A stretch of DNA of 64,000 nt from Acetivibrio clariflavus DSM 19732 (GCF_000237085.1 NC_016627.1:4700001-4764000), one strand, 5' to 3'; shown: positions 45,421 to 53,914, counted from the first letter of the stretch. Translations and numbers: made by a program. Notes: generated by a model from the letters alone, not told the origin.

Positions 45421-46287
45421 TCAATTTTGACTTTTAATTATTCCATTTTCTATATCCTTCTTTATGCTTTGCAAAACTCTTTTCAGCTCTCCATATTGTT
45501 TTTCGTCAATTAATGCACATAAGTAGTCAATATTTTGGACAAATTCCCTTCCATCCATTTGTCTCTTTACTTCTTCTTCCTTCTGAATTGTTTCGCCAAT
45601 TTTGAAAACGCTTCTAATCAACAGTAAAGTAAATATTATTGTTATAACAAAGCCGGCAATTACCAGTGCTCTATCTTCAAACGACTCAAAAATATCATTA
45701 TTAACAATGAACATCATATAAATCAATATAAGTATAAAAAGCCCAAACGCCAACTGCAAAGCCAAGACACCAAGTTTACTCCTCTGAGACTTGTCCAATT
45801 TAGTGTTTCTAAGATAATATATATTGATATTTTTCTTGTACATAAATACAAGAGCCATAATTACAATAAGGAACTCTGCTATGAAACATACTGCTCTAAT
45901 AGGTGCACTGCTAAAAATCTCTTCTTTTGTTACATTCATAAATACTCGAAGCAGAACAACCATTATTCCTTGGGCCAATGTAAAGCTTACAAGAGTAACC
46001 AGACACCCTAAAGCTGCTTCCAACACACTCAGTTTATATCCAAAATAGATTAGAACTCCAAAACATACTAACTGTAAGAAAGAAACTAAAACATCTTCAT
46101 ATGGTTCATAAGGCCAAAACTTAGCAAAGTAAAATATCAATGCGCTAACAACACCTATAAATACCACATTTCGAAATCGTACTATCTCTTTTCTGCCTAG
46201 AAGCACCCAGGCAAACAGTGCCATCAAAAATTGCTCCGGCAATGAGATAATGAAAAAATCTACACTGTCTATTAAACTTAACCCCAT
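45421..46287 (-). CDS. AgrC-like membrane receptor lacking a kinase domain
   Basis: A 288-aa protein with six or seven transmembrane helices in residues 1-215, laid out like AgrC/NatK-type peptide receptors, then a short cytoplasmic Spo0B-like helical hairpin (REFVQNIDYLCALIDEKQYG; ELKRVLQSIKKDIENG). In true AgrC this hairpin carries the phospho-accepting His (RHDxxNHL); here that His is missing and the HATPase domain is absent because the protein stops about 30 residues later. No frameshifted kinase remnant follows; agrD follows instead, 82 nt later. AGGAGAGG precedes the ATG. Confidence 0.78.
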   Translation of the reverse strand: MGLSLIDSVDFFIISLPEQFLMALFAWVLLGRKEIVRFRNVVFIGVVSALIFYFAKFWPYEPYEDVLVSFLQLVCFGVLIYFGYKLSVLEAALGCLVTLVSFTLAQGIMVVLLRVFMNVTKEEIFSSAPIRAVCFIAEFLIVIMALVFMYKKNINIYYLRNTKLDKSQRSKLGVLALQLAFGLFILILIYMMFIVNNDIFESFEDRALVIAGFVITIIFTLLLIRSVFKIGETIQKEEEVKRQMDGREFVQNIDYLCALIDEKQYGELKRVLQSIKKDIENGIIKSQN

Positions 46288-46381
46288 ATAATTCCTCTCC
46301 TGTTGATTTTAGTCTATCATATTAATTCAATATATTCAAGTATTTTCTATTATTCGTTAAAATTTGACAATTTTCTTTAGT

Positions 46382-47107
46382 TTATGTTGCTTGCTGGCAG
46401 CTGGCCACAAATTTAATAAAAAGTTTCAAGTGAGTCGCATCCTTCTCCCACATCACTTCCGGATGCCACTGTACACCTATTGCAAACTTGCATTTTGTAT
46501 GTTCTATTGATTCTATAATACCGTCACCACATCTTGAAGAAACGATAAAGTCTGGTGCTACATCTTTTATTGCCTGATGATGAAATGAATTCACTCGTAT
46601 CACTTCTTCTTTATGCGCCTTAAATACCTTTGTATCTTTTTCAATATAAACTTCATGGGTCGGATACCATTTAGGCGCATTTTGAGAGTGCTTATAAAGC
46701 CGCTTGCCCTTTTGTTCCTCATAAATATCCTGATATATTGTTCCACCCAAAGCTATGTTCAGCACCTGACAACCTCTGCATATGCCTAAAATCGGCTTAT
46801 CGAGATCTATTGCCTCTTTTGCAGTAAAAATCTCCATTTCATCCCTTAATGGAGAAATCTCACCTCCATAGGTGTAGTTAGGTTCTCCCCAATACTTTGC
46901 ATCTACATCGCTTCCGCCGGAAAGGAGAATACCATCAAAACGAGCTATCGTGTTTTTCAAAAATTCCAAATCGTCGGTTAGAGGTAAAAGAACAGGCAAA
47001 CCACCAGCTAATCGAATTGCTTCAACGTATCCATTGTTAATATAAAGCTTATTTTCTCTATAGTCAATTCCGGGAGTTATTCCAATCATAGGTCTTTTGC
47101 TTGCCAT
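46382..47107 (-). CDS. Gamma-glutamyl-gamma-aminobutyrate hydrolase-like class I amidotransferase (peptidase C26)
   Basis: A 241-aa cytosolic hydrolase of the PuuD type. The nucleophile Cys is in GICRGCQVLNIALGG, the catalytic His/Glu pair in VQWHPEVM; ILLSGGSDVDAKYWGE is the family substrate loop. It cleaves gamma-glutamyl amides; the exact substrate is unknown because no polyamine gene is nearby. The start at 47107 follows AGGAGTGG. Confidence 0.92.
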   Translation of the reverse strand: MASKRPMIGITPGIDYRENKLYINNGYVEAIRLAGGLPVLLPLTDDLEFLKNTIARFDGILLSGGSDVDAKYWGEPNYTYGGEISPLRDEMEIFTAKEAIDLDKPILGICRGCQVLNIALGGTIYQDIYEEQKGKRLYKHSQNAPKWYPTHEVYIEKDTKVFKAHKEEVIRVNSFHHQAIKDVAPDFIVSSRCGDGIIESIEHTKCKFAIGVQWHPEVMWEKDATHLKLFIKFVASCQQAT

Positions 47108-47176
47108 TTTACCCACTCCTAATTATTGATATATAGCAAATATATTCCACAAAATACTCTTTTGTTACCTTAAAAC

Positions 47177-47224
47177 AAAAAGCGCACTCAAAACAGGTCA
47201 TTACTCCCGGTTTGAGACGCCTTT
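47177..47224 (-). terminator. Candidate terminator of the STAS gene
   Basis: An imperfect stem between 47177-47192 and 47209-47224 is followed by a T-run on the minus strand, directly past the STAS gene. Confidence 0.5.
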
Positions 47225-47240
47225 ATCCCTAAAACGTCAA

Positions 47241-47576
47241 CTACAACTTACTTAATGCTTCTGCTTCTGTGCTATATATTTCAATAAATCGATTGAGTCT
47301 TGTCACTTCAAAAAGCTTCTCAATATCCGGTAATAAATTGCAAAGTATTATCTTCCCCTTTTTTTCTTTGAATTTTTTATATGTGTCAATAATAATTCCC
47401 AAACCTGCACTATTCATATATATAACGCCATCCATGCTTATTATAACTGTCTTGCCTTCATATTCCCTAGCCAATCTGTCAAGTAAATCCTTAAACTGAT
47501 TTTGAGTAGATATGCGTATTTGCCCTGTTAATTTGACTATCTTAACTCCATCCACTTCTTTCATTTCGTACTTCAT
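47241..47576 (-). CDS. STAS-domain anti-anti-sigma factor
   Basis: A 111-aa SpoIIAA/RsbV-like protein. The phosphorylation-site region is MDGVIYMNSAGLGIII with Ser in MNSAGL, a strong match to the family (DSSGLG). Such proteins are phosphorylated by an anti-sigma kinase and dephosphorylated by a SpoIIE-type phosphatase. A PAS-SpoIIE phosphatase lies 2.7 kb away; no kinase is close. The start at 47576 follows AAGGGGG. Confidence 0.93.
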   Translation of the reverse strand: MKYEMKEVDGVKIVKLTGQIRISTQNQFKDLLDRLAREYEGKTVIISMDGVIYMNSAGLGIIIDTYKKFKEKKGKIILCNLLPDIEKLFEVTRLNRFIEIYSTEAEALSKL

Positions 47577-47594
47577 CCGGCAACCCCCTTCCAT

Positions 47595-47959
47595 GGCTTT
47601 TTAATGTTGCAATAGGCCGAAGTTTTGCATATACTTATGTACCAATAGTCAAATAAAAAATTATCCTGCTATTAACCTCAAAGATTTCTACTCAAATAAC
47701 AGTAAGAAATGATTTAGAGATATTTGCTACTAACTGTCGTGTTCTATTATATATTAACAAAGTAGTTATTTCAATAATTTTCTATATAATAAAGAAATTA
47801 ATAGGCAGAAAATGCTAAAGTATATTAAATTTTAACCGATAATAAAATTAGAGTAAATCGTCGTTACCTTTTTTACTATATTCTACAAATCACTTCTTCA
47901 GAAAATAATAGAGAAAAACTGATTTGAACTTAATTTACAAAAGATAGGAGGAATATTGT
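47595..47959. other. AT-rich intergenic region
   Basis: About 365 bp between the divergent STAS gene and a small + strand frame. No structure or gene beyond the ribosome site TAGGAGG at 47945-47951 is seen. Confidence 0.4.
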
Positions 47960-48100
47960 ATGCTTTATACCGGCAAAATAGTAAAATACTTCGATAATGA
48001 TGCAATAATCCTTACCTGGCAAGACAATGAAGTGCTCTTATTTATTGAAGACGATTATATTAAATGGGTAGACAAATCTATGGTGGAAATACCTCAATAA
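47960..48100 (+). CDS. Small acidic protein, 46 aa, unknown function
   Basis: Too short for usual gene finding, but it has a strong AGGAGG 8 nt upstream of the ATG and a strong hairpin directly after the stop. The sequence (MLYTGKIVKYFDNDAIILTW, ending DDYIKWVDKSMVEIPQ) looks like a small folded beta domain rather than a toxin or membrane peptide. No family recognised. Confidence 0.65.
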   Translation: MLYTGKIVKYFDNDAIILTWQDNEVLLFIEDDYIKWVDKSMVEIPQ

Positions 48101-48106
48101 TATAAC

Positions 48107-48153
48107 ATTAGTGCCTCGTAATATTGTTAATATTTATATTGCGAGGCACTAAT
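48107..48153. terminator. Hairpin between convergent small gene and rubredoxin
   Basis: An 18-bp stem with one wobble pair (48107-48124 with 48136-48153). There is no clear T-run, but the position between convergent genes suggests a bidirectional transcription end. Confidence 0.6.
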
Positions 48154-48211
48154 AGCAAAAACTAATATTTAAAGCTAATAAACAATTGAAAATCTTCGAA
48201 ATTAAATCAAA

Positions 48212-48370
48212 CTAAGCCTTTTCAAACATATCTTTCCCAACGCCGCAAACAGGACAAACCCAATCATCCGGTATATCCTCAAAGGGAGTGCCCGGTGCAA
48301 TACCACCATCCGGATCTCCTTCAGCCGGATCATATATATATCCGCAAACAGTGCATACATACTTTTCCAC
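48212..48370 (-). CDS. Rubredoxin
   Basis: A 52-aa electron carrier with one iron bound by four cysteines in the two knuckles [15 protein letters not shown] and [10 protein letters not shown]. The aromatic core and the [18 protein letters not shown] loop match clostridial rubredoxins exactly in spacing. The start is a GTG at 48370 behind GGAG. It probably works in oxygen or peroxide reduction with partners located elsewhere. Confidence 0.95.
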   Translation of the reverse strand: MEKYVCTVCGYIYDPAEGDPDGGIAPGTPFEDIPDDWVCPVCGVGKDMFEKA

Positions 48371-48718
48371 GAAGCATCATCTCCTATCTTATTTTTGTTT
48401 TACTGCAAAACTTAATATTAATAATACCATATTTTACACAATTGAAAAACATATTATTTGAAAACTAAACATATTTTTAAATATTCTGTATTTCAAATTT
48501 AAGGAATTAAATATGTATTAGTCTCCATTTCACAAACTCACTTATTTTAAATACCAACAAAATATATCAATCAAAACACAACTTCCCCATATAGCGAATT
48601 AAGTTATTTAACATTTATTTTATTCGATTAATATTCTGTATATAGCAAAAACTTCTTAACCCTCCTTTCCCCCTTTACTTTTTACTTTTTTCATTTTACT
48701 TTAAACGAAAAAATCATG
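48371..48718. other. AT-rich intergenic region next to the IS200-type element
   Basis: About 350 bp; holds the rubredoxin promoter. Nothing else recognised. Confidence 0.4.
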
Positions 48719-48859
48719 ACCACCCGTAAAACGGGTGGTTTGCTCAGCCCTATAAGGGCGTGTTACCGGCCAGCGCCTAAAGACGCTGGCTTTCACTTCG
48801 TTCAAGCCACTTTGCCTTTGTCACTTTTGCAGTCCCTAAAGGGACGAACTTATTACCAA

Positions 48860-49315
48860 CTACCCCTTAAAGGGGTCTTCATACTCTTTCACACTTAACT
48901 TATCTATCATTATGTCATGTTTATATTGCTCTTGTATGTATTTCTTAATTGTTGCTTCATTTAGTCCTACTGTACTTACATAGTATCCTTCCGCCCAAAA
49001 GTGTCTGTTCCCAAACTTATATTTTAAGTTTGCATGTCTATCAAATATCATAAGTGCACTTTTCCCTTTCAAGTATCCCATAAAGCTTGATACACTCATT
49101 TTGGGTGGTATGCTTACTAACATATGTATATGGTCTGGCATCAAATGTCCTTCTATTATCTCGACTCCTTTATATTTGCATAGTTGTTTTATTATTTCCC
49201 TTATACTTTGTTTGTATTGATTATAAATTATTTTTCGTCTATACTTAGGTGTAAATACTATATGATATTTACACATCCATTTAGTTCGTGCTAAACTGTG
49301 TTCTTTGTTTGCCAT
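48860..49315 (-). CDS. tnpA: IS200/IS605 family transposase TnpA (Y1, REP-associated type)
   Basis: A 151-aa single-strand transposase. It has the HUH metal-binding motif in LMPDHIHMLVSIPPK, the N-terminal KWMCKYHIVFTPKYRRKI, and the tyrosine nucleophile region AEGYYVSTVGLNEATIKKYI. Full length and uninterrupted. The start is the ATG at 49315; GGAAAGG upstream is locked in a hairpin. The longer frame to 49411 is not expected to be used. Confidence 0.95.
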   Translation of the reverse strand: MANKEHSLARTKWMCKYHIVFTPKYRRKIIYNQYKQSIREIIKQLCKYKGVEIIEGHLMPDHIHMLVSIPPKMSVSSFMGYLKGKSALMIFDRHANLKYKFGNRHFWAEGYYVSTVGLNEATIKKYIQEQYKHDIMIDKLSVKEYEDPFKG

Positions 49316-49316
49316 T

Positions 49317-49382
49317 AAAATCACCTTTCCTTTTGTTATTATAGTAGCTTGAACAACTCTATTATAACGGAAAGGTGATTTT
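49317..49382 (-). promoter_or_regulatory. Hairpin sequestering the tnpA ribosome binding site
   Basis: A 14-bp perfect stem (49369-49382 with 49317-49330) plus an inner 10-bp segment with one mismatch (49335-49344 with 49359-49368). The arm next to the start codon contains the GGAAAGG ribosome site. IS200 elements are known to keep transposase expression very low with such a 5' hairpin. Confidence 0.75.
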
Positions 49383-49471
49383 TTTGTATAACTCCTGTCT
49401 CGCACCCGCATAGCGGGTGGTTTTTTGATTCACACGCTTTGCGTGTGAATCAGGCTAAAGCCAATAATATG

Positions 49472-49508
49472 AAAAAAGGCTTAAGAATTATGATTCTTAA
49501 AGCCTTTT
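49472..49508 (-). terminator. Terminator of yyaC
   Basis: A hairpin of about 16 bp with one bulge (49472-49487 with 49492-49508) bordered by A/T-runs, directly after the yyaC stop. Confidence 0.75.
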
Positions 49509-49523
49509 TCTTTTGCCTACAAC

Positions 49524-50129
49524 TTATGCATTTGAACTGCAAACCAAGGAAGATAGTGCAGGATCATTGCTTATTTTCCACAAAACATATTTTATACTCA
49601 TTGAAATGGTATCAGCCATTTTCATAACCAGATTCAGTCTTGTATTTTGGAGGATAAGGTAATCCATAAAACCTCCAAAATTGACAATTCCGGTTATGTA
49701 CATATCTCCTACCGGAGCAAGGTCTTTTTTTACCCCAGATCCCGGTTTTATAGGGCCTTCACCTATTGTAATGTATCCTACATGATCTGCTTTTCCGAGG
49801 CAAGCATCTATAGCAACTATAAAAGGCTTATCATAAAAGTTCCGTATATATTCCATCACCTTGTCTATGTTCTTTGCATGTACAGGATTATCCAAACTGC
49901 CATGTACGTATATATTTTTATATTCCAAATTACTCATCTTATAGCCTATCAGCGGACCCAAACTATCCCCTGTTGACCGGTCAGTTCCTATACACACAAA
50001 CACTATTGATTTATATCCGCATTTTAGTGAATTAGCAATAAAAGCATATATTGTATCAGTAAGTGTCTTAAACGCTGATTTATTGTTTATATCAATATAA
50101 ATCTGTTTGCTTGATGTTTTAAAAAACAT
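49524..50129 (-). CDS. yyaC: Spore protease-like protein YyaC
   Basis: A 201-aa protein of the YyaC/DUF1256 family, related to the germination protease fold. Marks: [43 protein letters not shown] and [15 protein letters not shown]. Found only in endospore formers, so it shows that the organism sporulates. The role in spores is not settled. AGGAG precedes the ATG. Confidence 0.93.
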   Translation of the reverse strand: MFFKTSSKQIYIDINNKSAFKTLTDTIYAFIANSLKCGYKSIVFVCIGTDRSTGDSLGPLIGYKMSNLEYKNIYVHGSLDNPVHAKNIDKVMEYIRNFYDKPFIVAIDACLGKADHVGYITIGEGPIKPGSGVKKDLAPVGDMYITGIVNFGGFMDYLILQNTRLNLVMKMADTISMSIKYVLWKISNDPALSSLVCSSNA

Positions 50130-50314
50130 ACTTCTTCTCCTGTAAATAATGTATCTGTAATTATTATTGCCCTATATTGTAATTTTATTACTCTTTTTTA
50201 CCGTTTCTATTTATTTATATTGATATTAGCTATTGCGTTTGTTATTATCAATGTATCTCCTTCCTACTTTGTCTGTACCAAAATAAAATATGGAATTTCG
50301 AAAGGGTAATATTT

Positions 50315-51460
50315 ATGGAGATACCAAAAATCAAATTAGACTCAAATATTAATTTAAATATAAATATGTTTGAAAATATAGTTGATTGTATGCATGATTG
50401 GGTCAGAGTAATAGACTTAAATGATAATATTATCTATGTAAATAAAGCAATGGCAAAGGCACTAAACGAAAATCCTATAGGTAAAAAATGTTACAAAGCC
50501 TTTGAAAGAGACATACCTTGTGAAAAATGTGTTTCAAGAGCTACCATTGCTACCGGACAACCTCAGCAACAGGAAGAATTAATTCATAATCGTACTTTTT
50601 CAGTAATGAGTTCTCCCATTAAAGATAAGGACGGAAACATTATTGCGGTAGTCGAAGTTTTACGGGATATAACAGAAATGAAAAAATTGCAAAAAGCAAT
50701 CATAAATCAAAACAAAAAGCTGAAAAGTGAACTTAATATAGCCAAAAAGCTTCAGTATAGCCTTTTACCGAAGGAAATTCCCAATGAATATGTTGAATTT
50801 TCTTATATCTACAAGCCTTGCGATACCTTAGGTGGAGATTTTCTCGACATTTTTAAAATTGACACAAGCCATATAGGAGTATATATAGCTGATGTTTCGG
50901 GCCATGGTGTAGCAGCGTCAATGCTCACGGTCTTTTTGAGATCTTCTATAGATAAAACAATTATTTCACCGGCTTCTGCATTAAAAAAACTTTACATAGA
51001 ATTTAACAATAATTTTTCCGATCAAGATCTATATATTACTATTTTTTACGCTATATTTGACATTACCAGTAACACTTTGGTTTATTCAAATGCAGGACTT
51101 AATGTCTCTCCTATTGTATTAAATCCATACACCAAAACTTTTAAACTTTTAAGAGTTCCCGGAATCCCTATAAGCAATTGGGTTGAAAATCCGTCTTATG
51201 AAGACAAAAAATTAATTCTGCAAAACCGTGACAAACTTTTTCTATATACCGACGGTATTGTAGAATTAAAAAATAATAAAAATGAACAATTTGGAGAAAA
51301 TAGACTAATCGGCGTTTTACAAGGTAACGTTGAAAGCCCCGGTGTAATTCTTGATCGAATTATTAAAGCTGCCTCTGAATTTGCCGGCATTGAAAGATAC
51401 AACAATGCTGCAGACGATATCACTATGGCACTTTTAGAAATAAAAAATTCAAAAGATTAA
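50315..51460 (+). CDS. PAS-domain SpoIIE/RsbU-type protein phosphatase
   Basis: A 381-aa cytosolic regulator. Residues about 18-125 form a PAS domain (VIDLNDNIIYVNKAMAKALN; MSSPIKDKDGNIIAVVEVLR) with a Cys pair (CEKC) that might bind a cofactor; a short coiled coil joins it to a SpoIIE PP2C domain at about 165-378 with LGGDFLDIF, YIADVSGHGVAASML, LFLYTDGIVE and ADDITMALLEI. It would dephosphorylate a STAS protein such as that at 47241-47576 in a partner-switching pathway. AAAGGG lies upstream of the ATG. Confidence 0.92.
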   Translation: MEIPKIKLDSNINLNINMFENIVDCMHDWVRVIDLNDNIIYVNKAMAKALNENPIGKKCYKAFERDIPCEKCVSRATIATGQPQQQEELIHNRTFSVMSSPIKDKDGNIIAVVEVLRDITEMKKLQKAIINQNKKLKSELNIAKKLQYSLLPKEIPNEYVEFSYIYKPCDTLGGDFLDIFKIDTSHIGVYIADVSGHGVAASMLTVFLRSSIDKTIISPASALKKLYIEFNNNFSDQDLYITIFYAIFDITSNTLVYSNAGLNVSPIVLNPYTKTFKLLRVPGIPISNWVENPSYEDKKLILQNRDKLFLYTDGIVELKNNKNEQFGENRLIGVLQGNVESPGVILDRIIKAASEFAGIERYNNAADDITMALLEIKNSKD

Positions 51461-51539
51461 TTTTTTCTTTTTCTCTAATTTAATTTTTATTTTTAGCCCC
51501 CTAAAAAAGAATTATATTTCAGAATTACTATATTGAAAA

Positions 51540-51682
51540 ACATCAAAAGCAATCAACAAAGCGAAACCTTTACCAGCCACAGTTGGTAATAGTGCTAATC
51601 CTCAAATAATATAAATTCCATACTTTTAAAGTTGGATACTCCAGCTCTGCTTGAATAAATAAAGCAGGGCCATTTTCTTTTT
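51540..51682 (+). ncRNA. Candidate structured RNA ending in an intrinsic terminator
   Basis: The segment has a TTACCA/TGGTAA hairpin (near 51568-51588), a 7-bp hairpin (51630-51636 with 51640-51646) and a 9-bp terminator stem (51644-51652 with 51662-51670) followed by a T-rich tail. The last two share 3 nt, so they are partly exclusive, as in leader attenuators. No gene starts within 750 bp downstream, so a small RNA is also possible. I could not match it to a known riboswitch class. Confidence 0.25.
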
Positions 51683-52219
51683 GTGCAAAATTCAAATTTA
51701 TATTTTGCATTTAAATTCTATGTCCAAACAAATATATATATGCTTTGGGAAAGTACCAAAAAAGTAATTTTAAATACTGTCGTAAGACAACATGTTGTAA
51801 ATTATCAAATATATTTTTTGGTTTACATCAAAAAAAATTATAAAATTTATAAAGTTTTAACTTTTTCGTAACCTATAATTCATAATCTTGTTATATTATT
51901 TACTACAGAAAAAATTCAAAATCAAATACTTCCTATGATATATAGGAAGTGTTTTATATAAATACAACAATTTTGCCAAAGGGGGAGTAACAATTCAGTA
52001 AAATTACCTTGGTAAAAAAATATAAACACGCATATATGCACAAAATAAAAACACACTCTACATGACCTATTGTTCACGCACTTTTTTCACTTATGTTCAA
52101 ATTTCTTCAAGGTGGAACTTTTCAGACCAGCCAATTACACTCTATAACAAGCTACTTAATAGGTAAAGACATTTACGTTGCAGTAATTGACGCAGCGCTG
52201 CTGAAGTGATCAATTTTGT

Positions 52220-52306
52220 TCATATTCGATTGGGGTTTAATACTCCCCCCACTTTTTTTACGATACCTTTATAAAAAACCGAACGCTGGATATGTTTGTA
52301 TTTCAT
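52220..52306 (-). CDS. Possible 28-aa basic peptide
   Basis: An ATG preceded at 8 nt by GGGAGGATG and encoding MKYKHIQRSVFYKGIVKKVG followed by a short tail and a stop. The peptide is strongly basic and without Cys. The good ribosome site and an upstream hairpin argue for it; its size and lack of recognised relatives argue against. It could be a peptide signal, an antimicrobial peptide or chance. Confidence 0.35.
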   Translation of the reverse strand: MKYKHIQRSVFYKGIVKKVGGVLNPNRI

Positions 52307-52332
52307 AATAACATCCTCCCTATAAATTTTGT

Positions 52333-52358
52333 CGGTTAGTTCTCACACAAACTAACCG
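52333..52358. repeat. Hairpin upstream of the possible small peptide
   Basis: A perfect 9-bp stem (52333-52341 with 52350-52358) with an 8-nt loop. On the + strand a T-rich run follows, so it could end a + transcript from the intergenic region; on the minus strand it would be a leader hairpin about 27 nt before the peptide start. Confidence 0.5.
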
Positions 52359-52461
52359 TTTCATTTTTTATTAATTTTATTACGTTAAAATATCGGACAG
52401 AGTAATTTTTAGTCATCTCAAATCATATACTTCTATTGACAAATGTGTAAGGAGTAAAAGA

Positions 52462-53568
52462 ATGCTTTCCCTGTTAAAATTTAAAAGATCTAAATTTGTA
52501 TTTACTATTTTTATATTAGTATTAACAATTAATATATTTTTTTATAAAGATTCGCCCATATTGACTAGTGCTCATATAAATGAAGATAATATTAAAATAA
52601 TAGAGGAGCTCCTTTCTACCAGAAATAATGCTCTGCTCCAGGGAAATCCTGAAGATATCCAAGTTCTGTATGACAGAAGCACCAAACTTGGAACCTGGGC
52701 CTATGAACATGAGTTAAAGAAGATGAAATATCTTCATAACTGGGCTGAGAAACAGGGTATTATATTTTCCAATATAAAATCAATATTCAAAATACGAAGT
52801 GTAAAAGAAAGCAGTGACACAGCTTCTTATAACTTTATATGTTCTACCGAATACAGTTATGTTTATGAAAACGAACCGCAAACAGAAAATTTTTTCAGAA
52901 TAGGTACATATCACTCTTTAAAATTGCAAAAAAGCAGCGATAAATGGTTAATCGTAAAAGAATGGTATACCGACCCCTTCGCCGATTCTTTAGAACTTGA
53001 AGATTTGAAAAAAGAGGAATTCAGAGAATTTATACTTTCATCAAAACCAAGGGATTTTTCAAATCTAAATCAAAGAAGAATAAGTGCTGTTGAATATGCA
53101 GACCGTTATTGCGGAGCTGCTGCCGATGAAGAGTTTGGCTTCAGTTACAATAAAAAATACAGAGATTATAATCCACTAGGTGGTGATTGCGCAAATTTTG
53201 CATCTCAGATTCTCTTCGAAGGCGGTAAATTTAAAAAAAACAGGACATGGAATTATACTAAAGATGGCAGCAAAGCATGGGTTAATGCTCAGGCATTTAA
53301 AGATTATATGTTAAACAGCGGGAGAGCCTCTCTAATAGCTAAAGGCACTTACAATCAAGTCTTCAAGGCATCATTCAAACTTTTGCCCGGCGATTTTGTT
53401 GCATACGAAAAAAAGGGAAAGGTAACTCATATCTCAGTGGTGACTGGGTCGGATTCAAAAGGCTATACCCTTGTAAACTGCCATAATACAGACAGATACA
53501 GGGTTCCATGGGACCTTGGATGGAGTAATAAAAATATTAAGTTTTGGCTTGTAAGAGTTCACTACTAA
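52462..53568 (+). CDS. Secreted or anchored amidase-domain protein (Amidase_6)
   Basis: A 368-aa exported protein: N-terminal hydrophobic signal/anchor (about 12-28), a helical/alpha-beta middle domain (about 35-185) and a C-terminal putative amidase domain (about 205-368). The latter has AVEYADRYCG, the active-site Cys in YNPLGGDCANFASQIL, the His in KVTHISVVTG and VNCHNTDRYRVPWDLGW. This domain resembles NlpC/P60-like cysteine peptidases in clostridial exported proteins and may cut peptidoglycan. AAGGAG lies before the ATG. Confidence 0.88.
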   Translation: MLSLLKFKRSKFVFTIFILVLTINIFFYKDSPILTSAHINEDNIKIIEELLSTRNNALLQGNPEDIQVLYDRSTKLGTWAYEHELKKMKYLHNWAEKQGIIFSNIKSIFKIRSVKESSDTASYNFICSTEYSYVYENEPQTENFFRIGTYHSLKLQKSSDKWLIVKEWYTDPFADSLELEDLKKEEFREFILSSKPRDFSNLNQRRISAVEYADRYCGAAADEEFGFSYNKKYRDYNPLGGDCANFASQILFEGGKFKKNRTWNYTKDGSKAWVNAQAFKDYMLNSGRASLIAKGTYNQVFKASFKLLPGDFVAYEKKGKVTHISVVTGSDSKGYTLVNCHNTDRYRVPWDLGWSNKNIKFWLVRVHY

Positions 53569-53637
53569 GTCCTTTTCAATAAAAATCCCTATTTTTATGA
53601 TTTGACAGCAATTATAACCTCCTATAAATTCGCTAAA

Positions 53638-53670
53638 AAATAAAAGATCGACAATGCCGATCTTTTATTT
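53638..53670. terminator. Bidirectional terminator between amidase gene and rpmE
   Basis: A perfect 13-bp stem (53638-53650 with 53658-53670) with a 7-nt loop and A/T-runs on both sides, between convergent genes. Confidence 0.8.
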
Positions 53671-53704
53671 AACCATGTAAATCAAATACTTCTTTTTAAT
53701 AATT

Positions 53705-53914
53705 TTATTCTTTATCAGTGATACCGAATCTCTTTTTGAACTTGTCAACACGTCCACCTGTATCTACCAGCTTCTGCTTACCGGTAAAGAACGGGTGGCA
53801 ATTTGAACATATTTCAACGTGTAAATCCTTTTTAGTTGAACCGGTATTGTATGTTGCACCGCATGCACATTTAATTACAGTTTGTTGATAATTTGGATGT
53901 ATACCTTCTTTCAC
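53705..53914 (-). CDS. rpmE: 50S ribosomal protein L31 (zinc-binding form)
   Basis: A 69-aa L31 with the zinc-binding cysteines (CACG and CSNCHPF) and the sequence [47 protein letters not shown]. The start is a GTG at 53914 after AGAAGG; this gives the family N-terminus MKEGIHPNY. It lies downstream of rho, as in many Firmicutes. Confidence 0.97.
   Translation of the reverse strand: MKEGIHPNYQQTVIKCACGATYNTGSTKKDLHVEICSNCHPFFTGKQKLVDTGGRVDKFKKRFGITDKE

Larger units (their letters stand above)
48719..49420 (-). mobile_element. IS200/IS605-type insertion sequence (tnpA only)
   Basis: About 0.7 kb with a Y1 transposase and no tnpB. The two ends carry related palindromes: 9-bp stem at 48719-48739 (right end) and 7-bp stem at 49403-49419 (left end), both built on ACCCG/CGGGT with a 3-nt loop, as expected for the subterminal hairpins bound by TnpA. 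Between 48719 and 48876 four further short hairpins occur. Exact ends are uncertain because this family makes no target duplication. Another 11-bp palindrome (49427-49451) lies just outside the left end. Confidence 0.8.
51461..52461. other. Kilobase-long intergenic region
   Basis: No conventional gene. It contains the candidate structured RNA (51540-51682), a possible 28-aa minus-strand peptide (52220-52306) and a hairpin at 52333-52358, each listed separately. The rest (about 51690-52210) is AT-rich and unexplained; a GC-rich palindrome GCAGCGCTGC lies near 52193. Confidence 0.4.

Noticed and set aside
48719-49451. Clustered short palindromes considered as a CRISPR array
   Set aside because: The palindromes differ in sequence and spacing, with no repeated unit; they fit the ends of an IS200-type element.
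51683-51871. 62-aa + strand frame after the orphan terminator
   Set aside because: No ribosome site and AT-driven composition.
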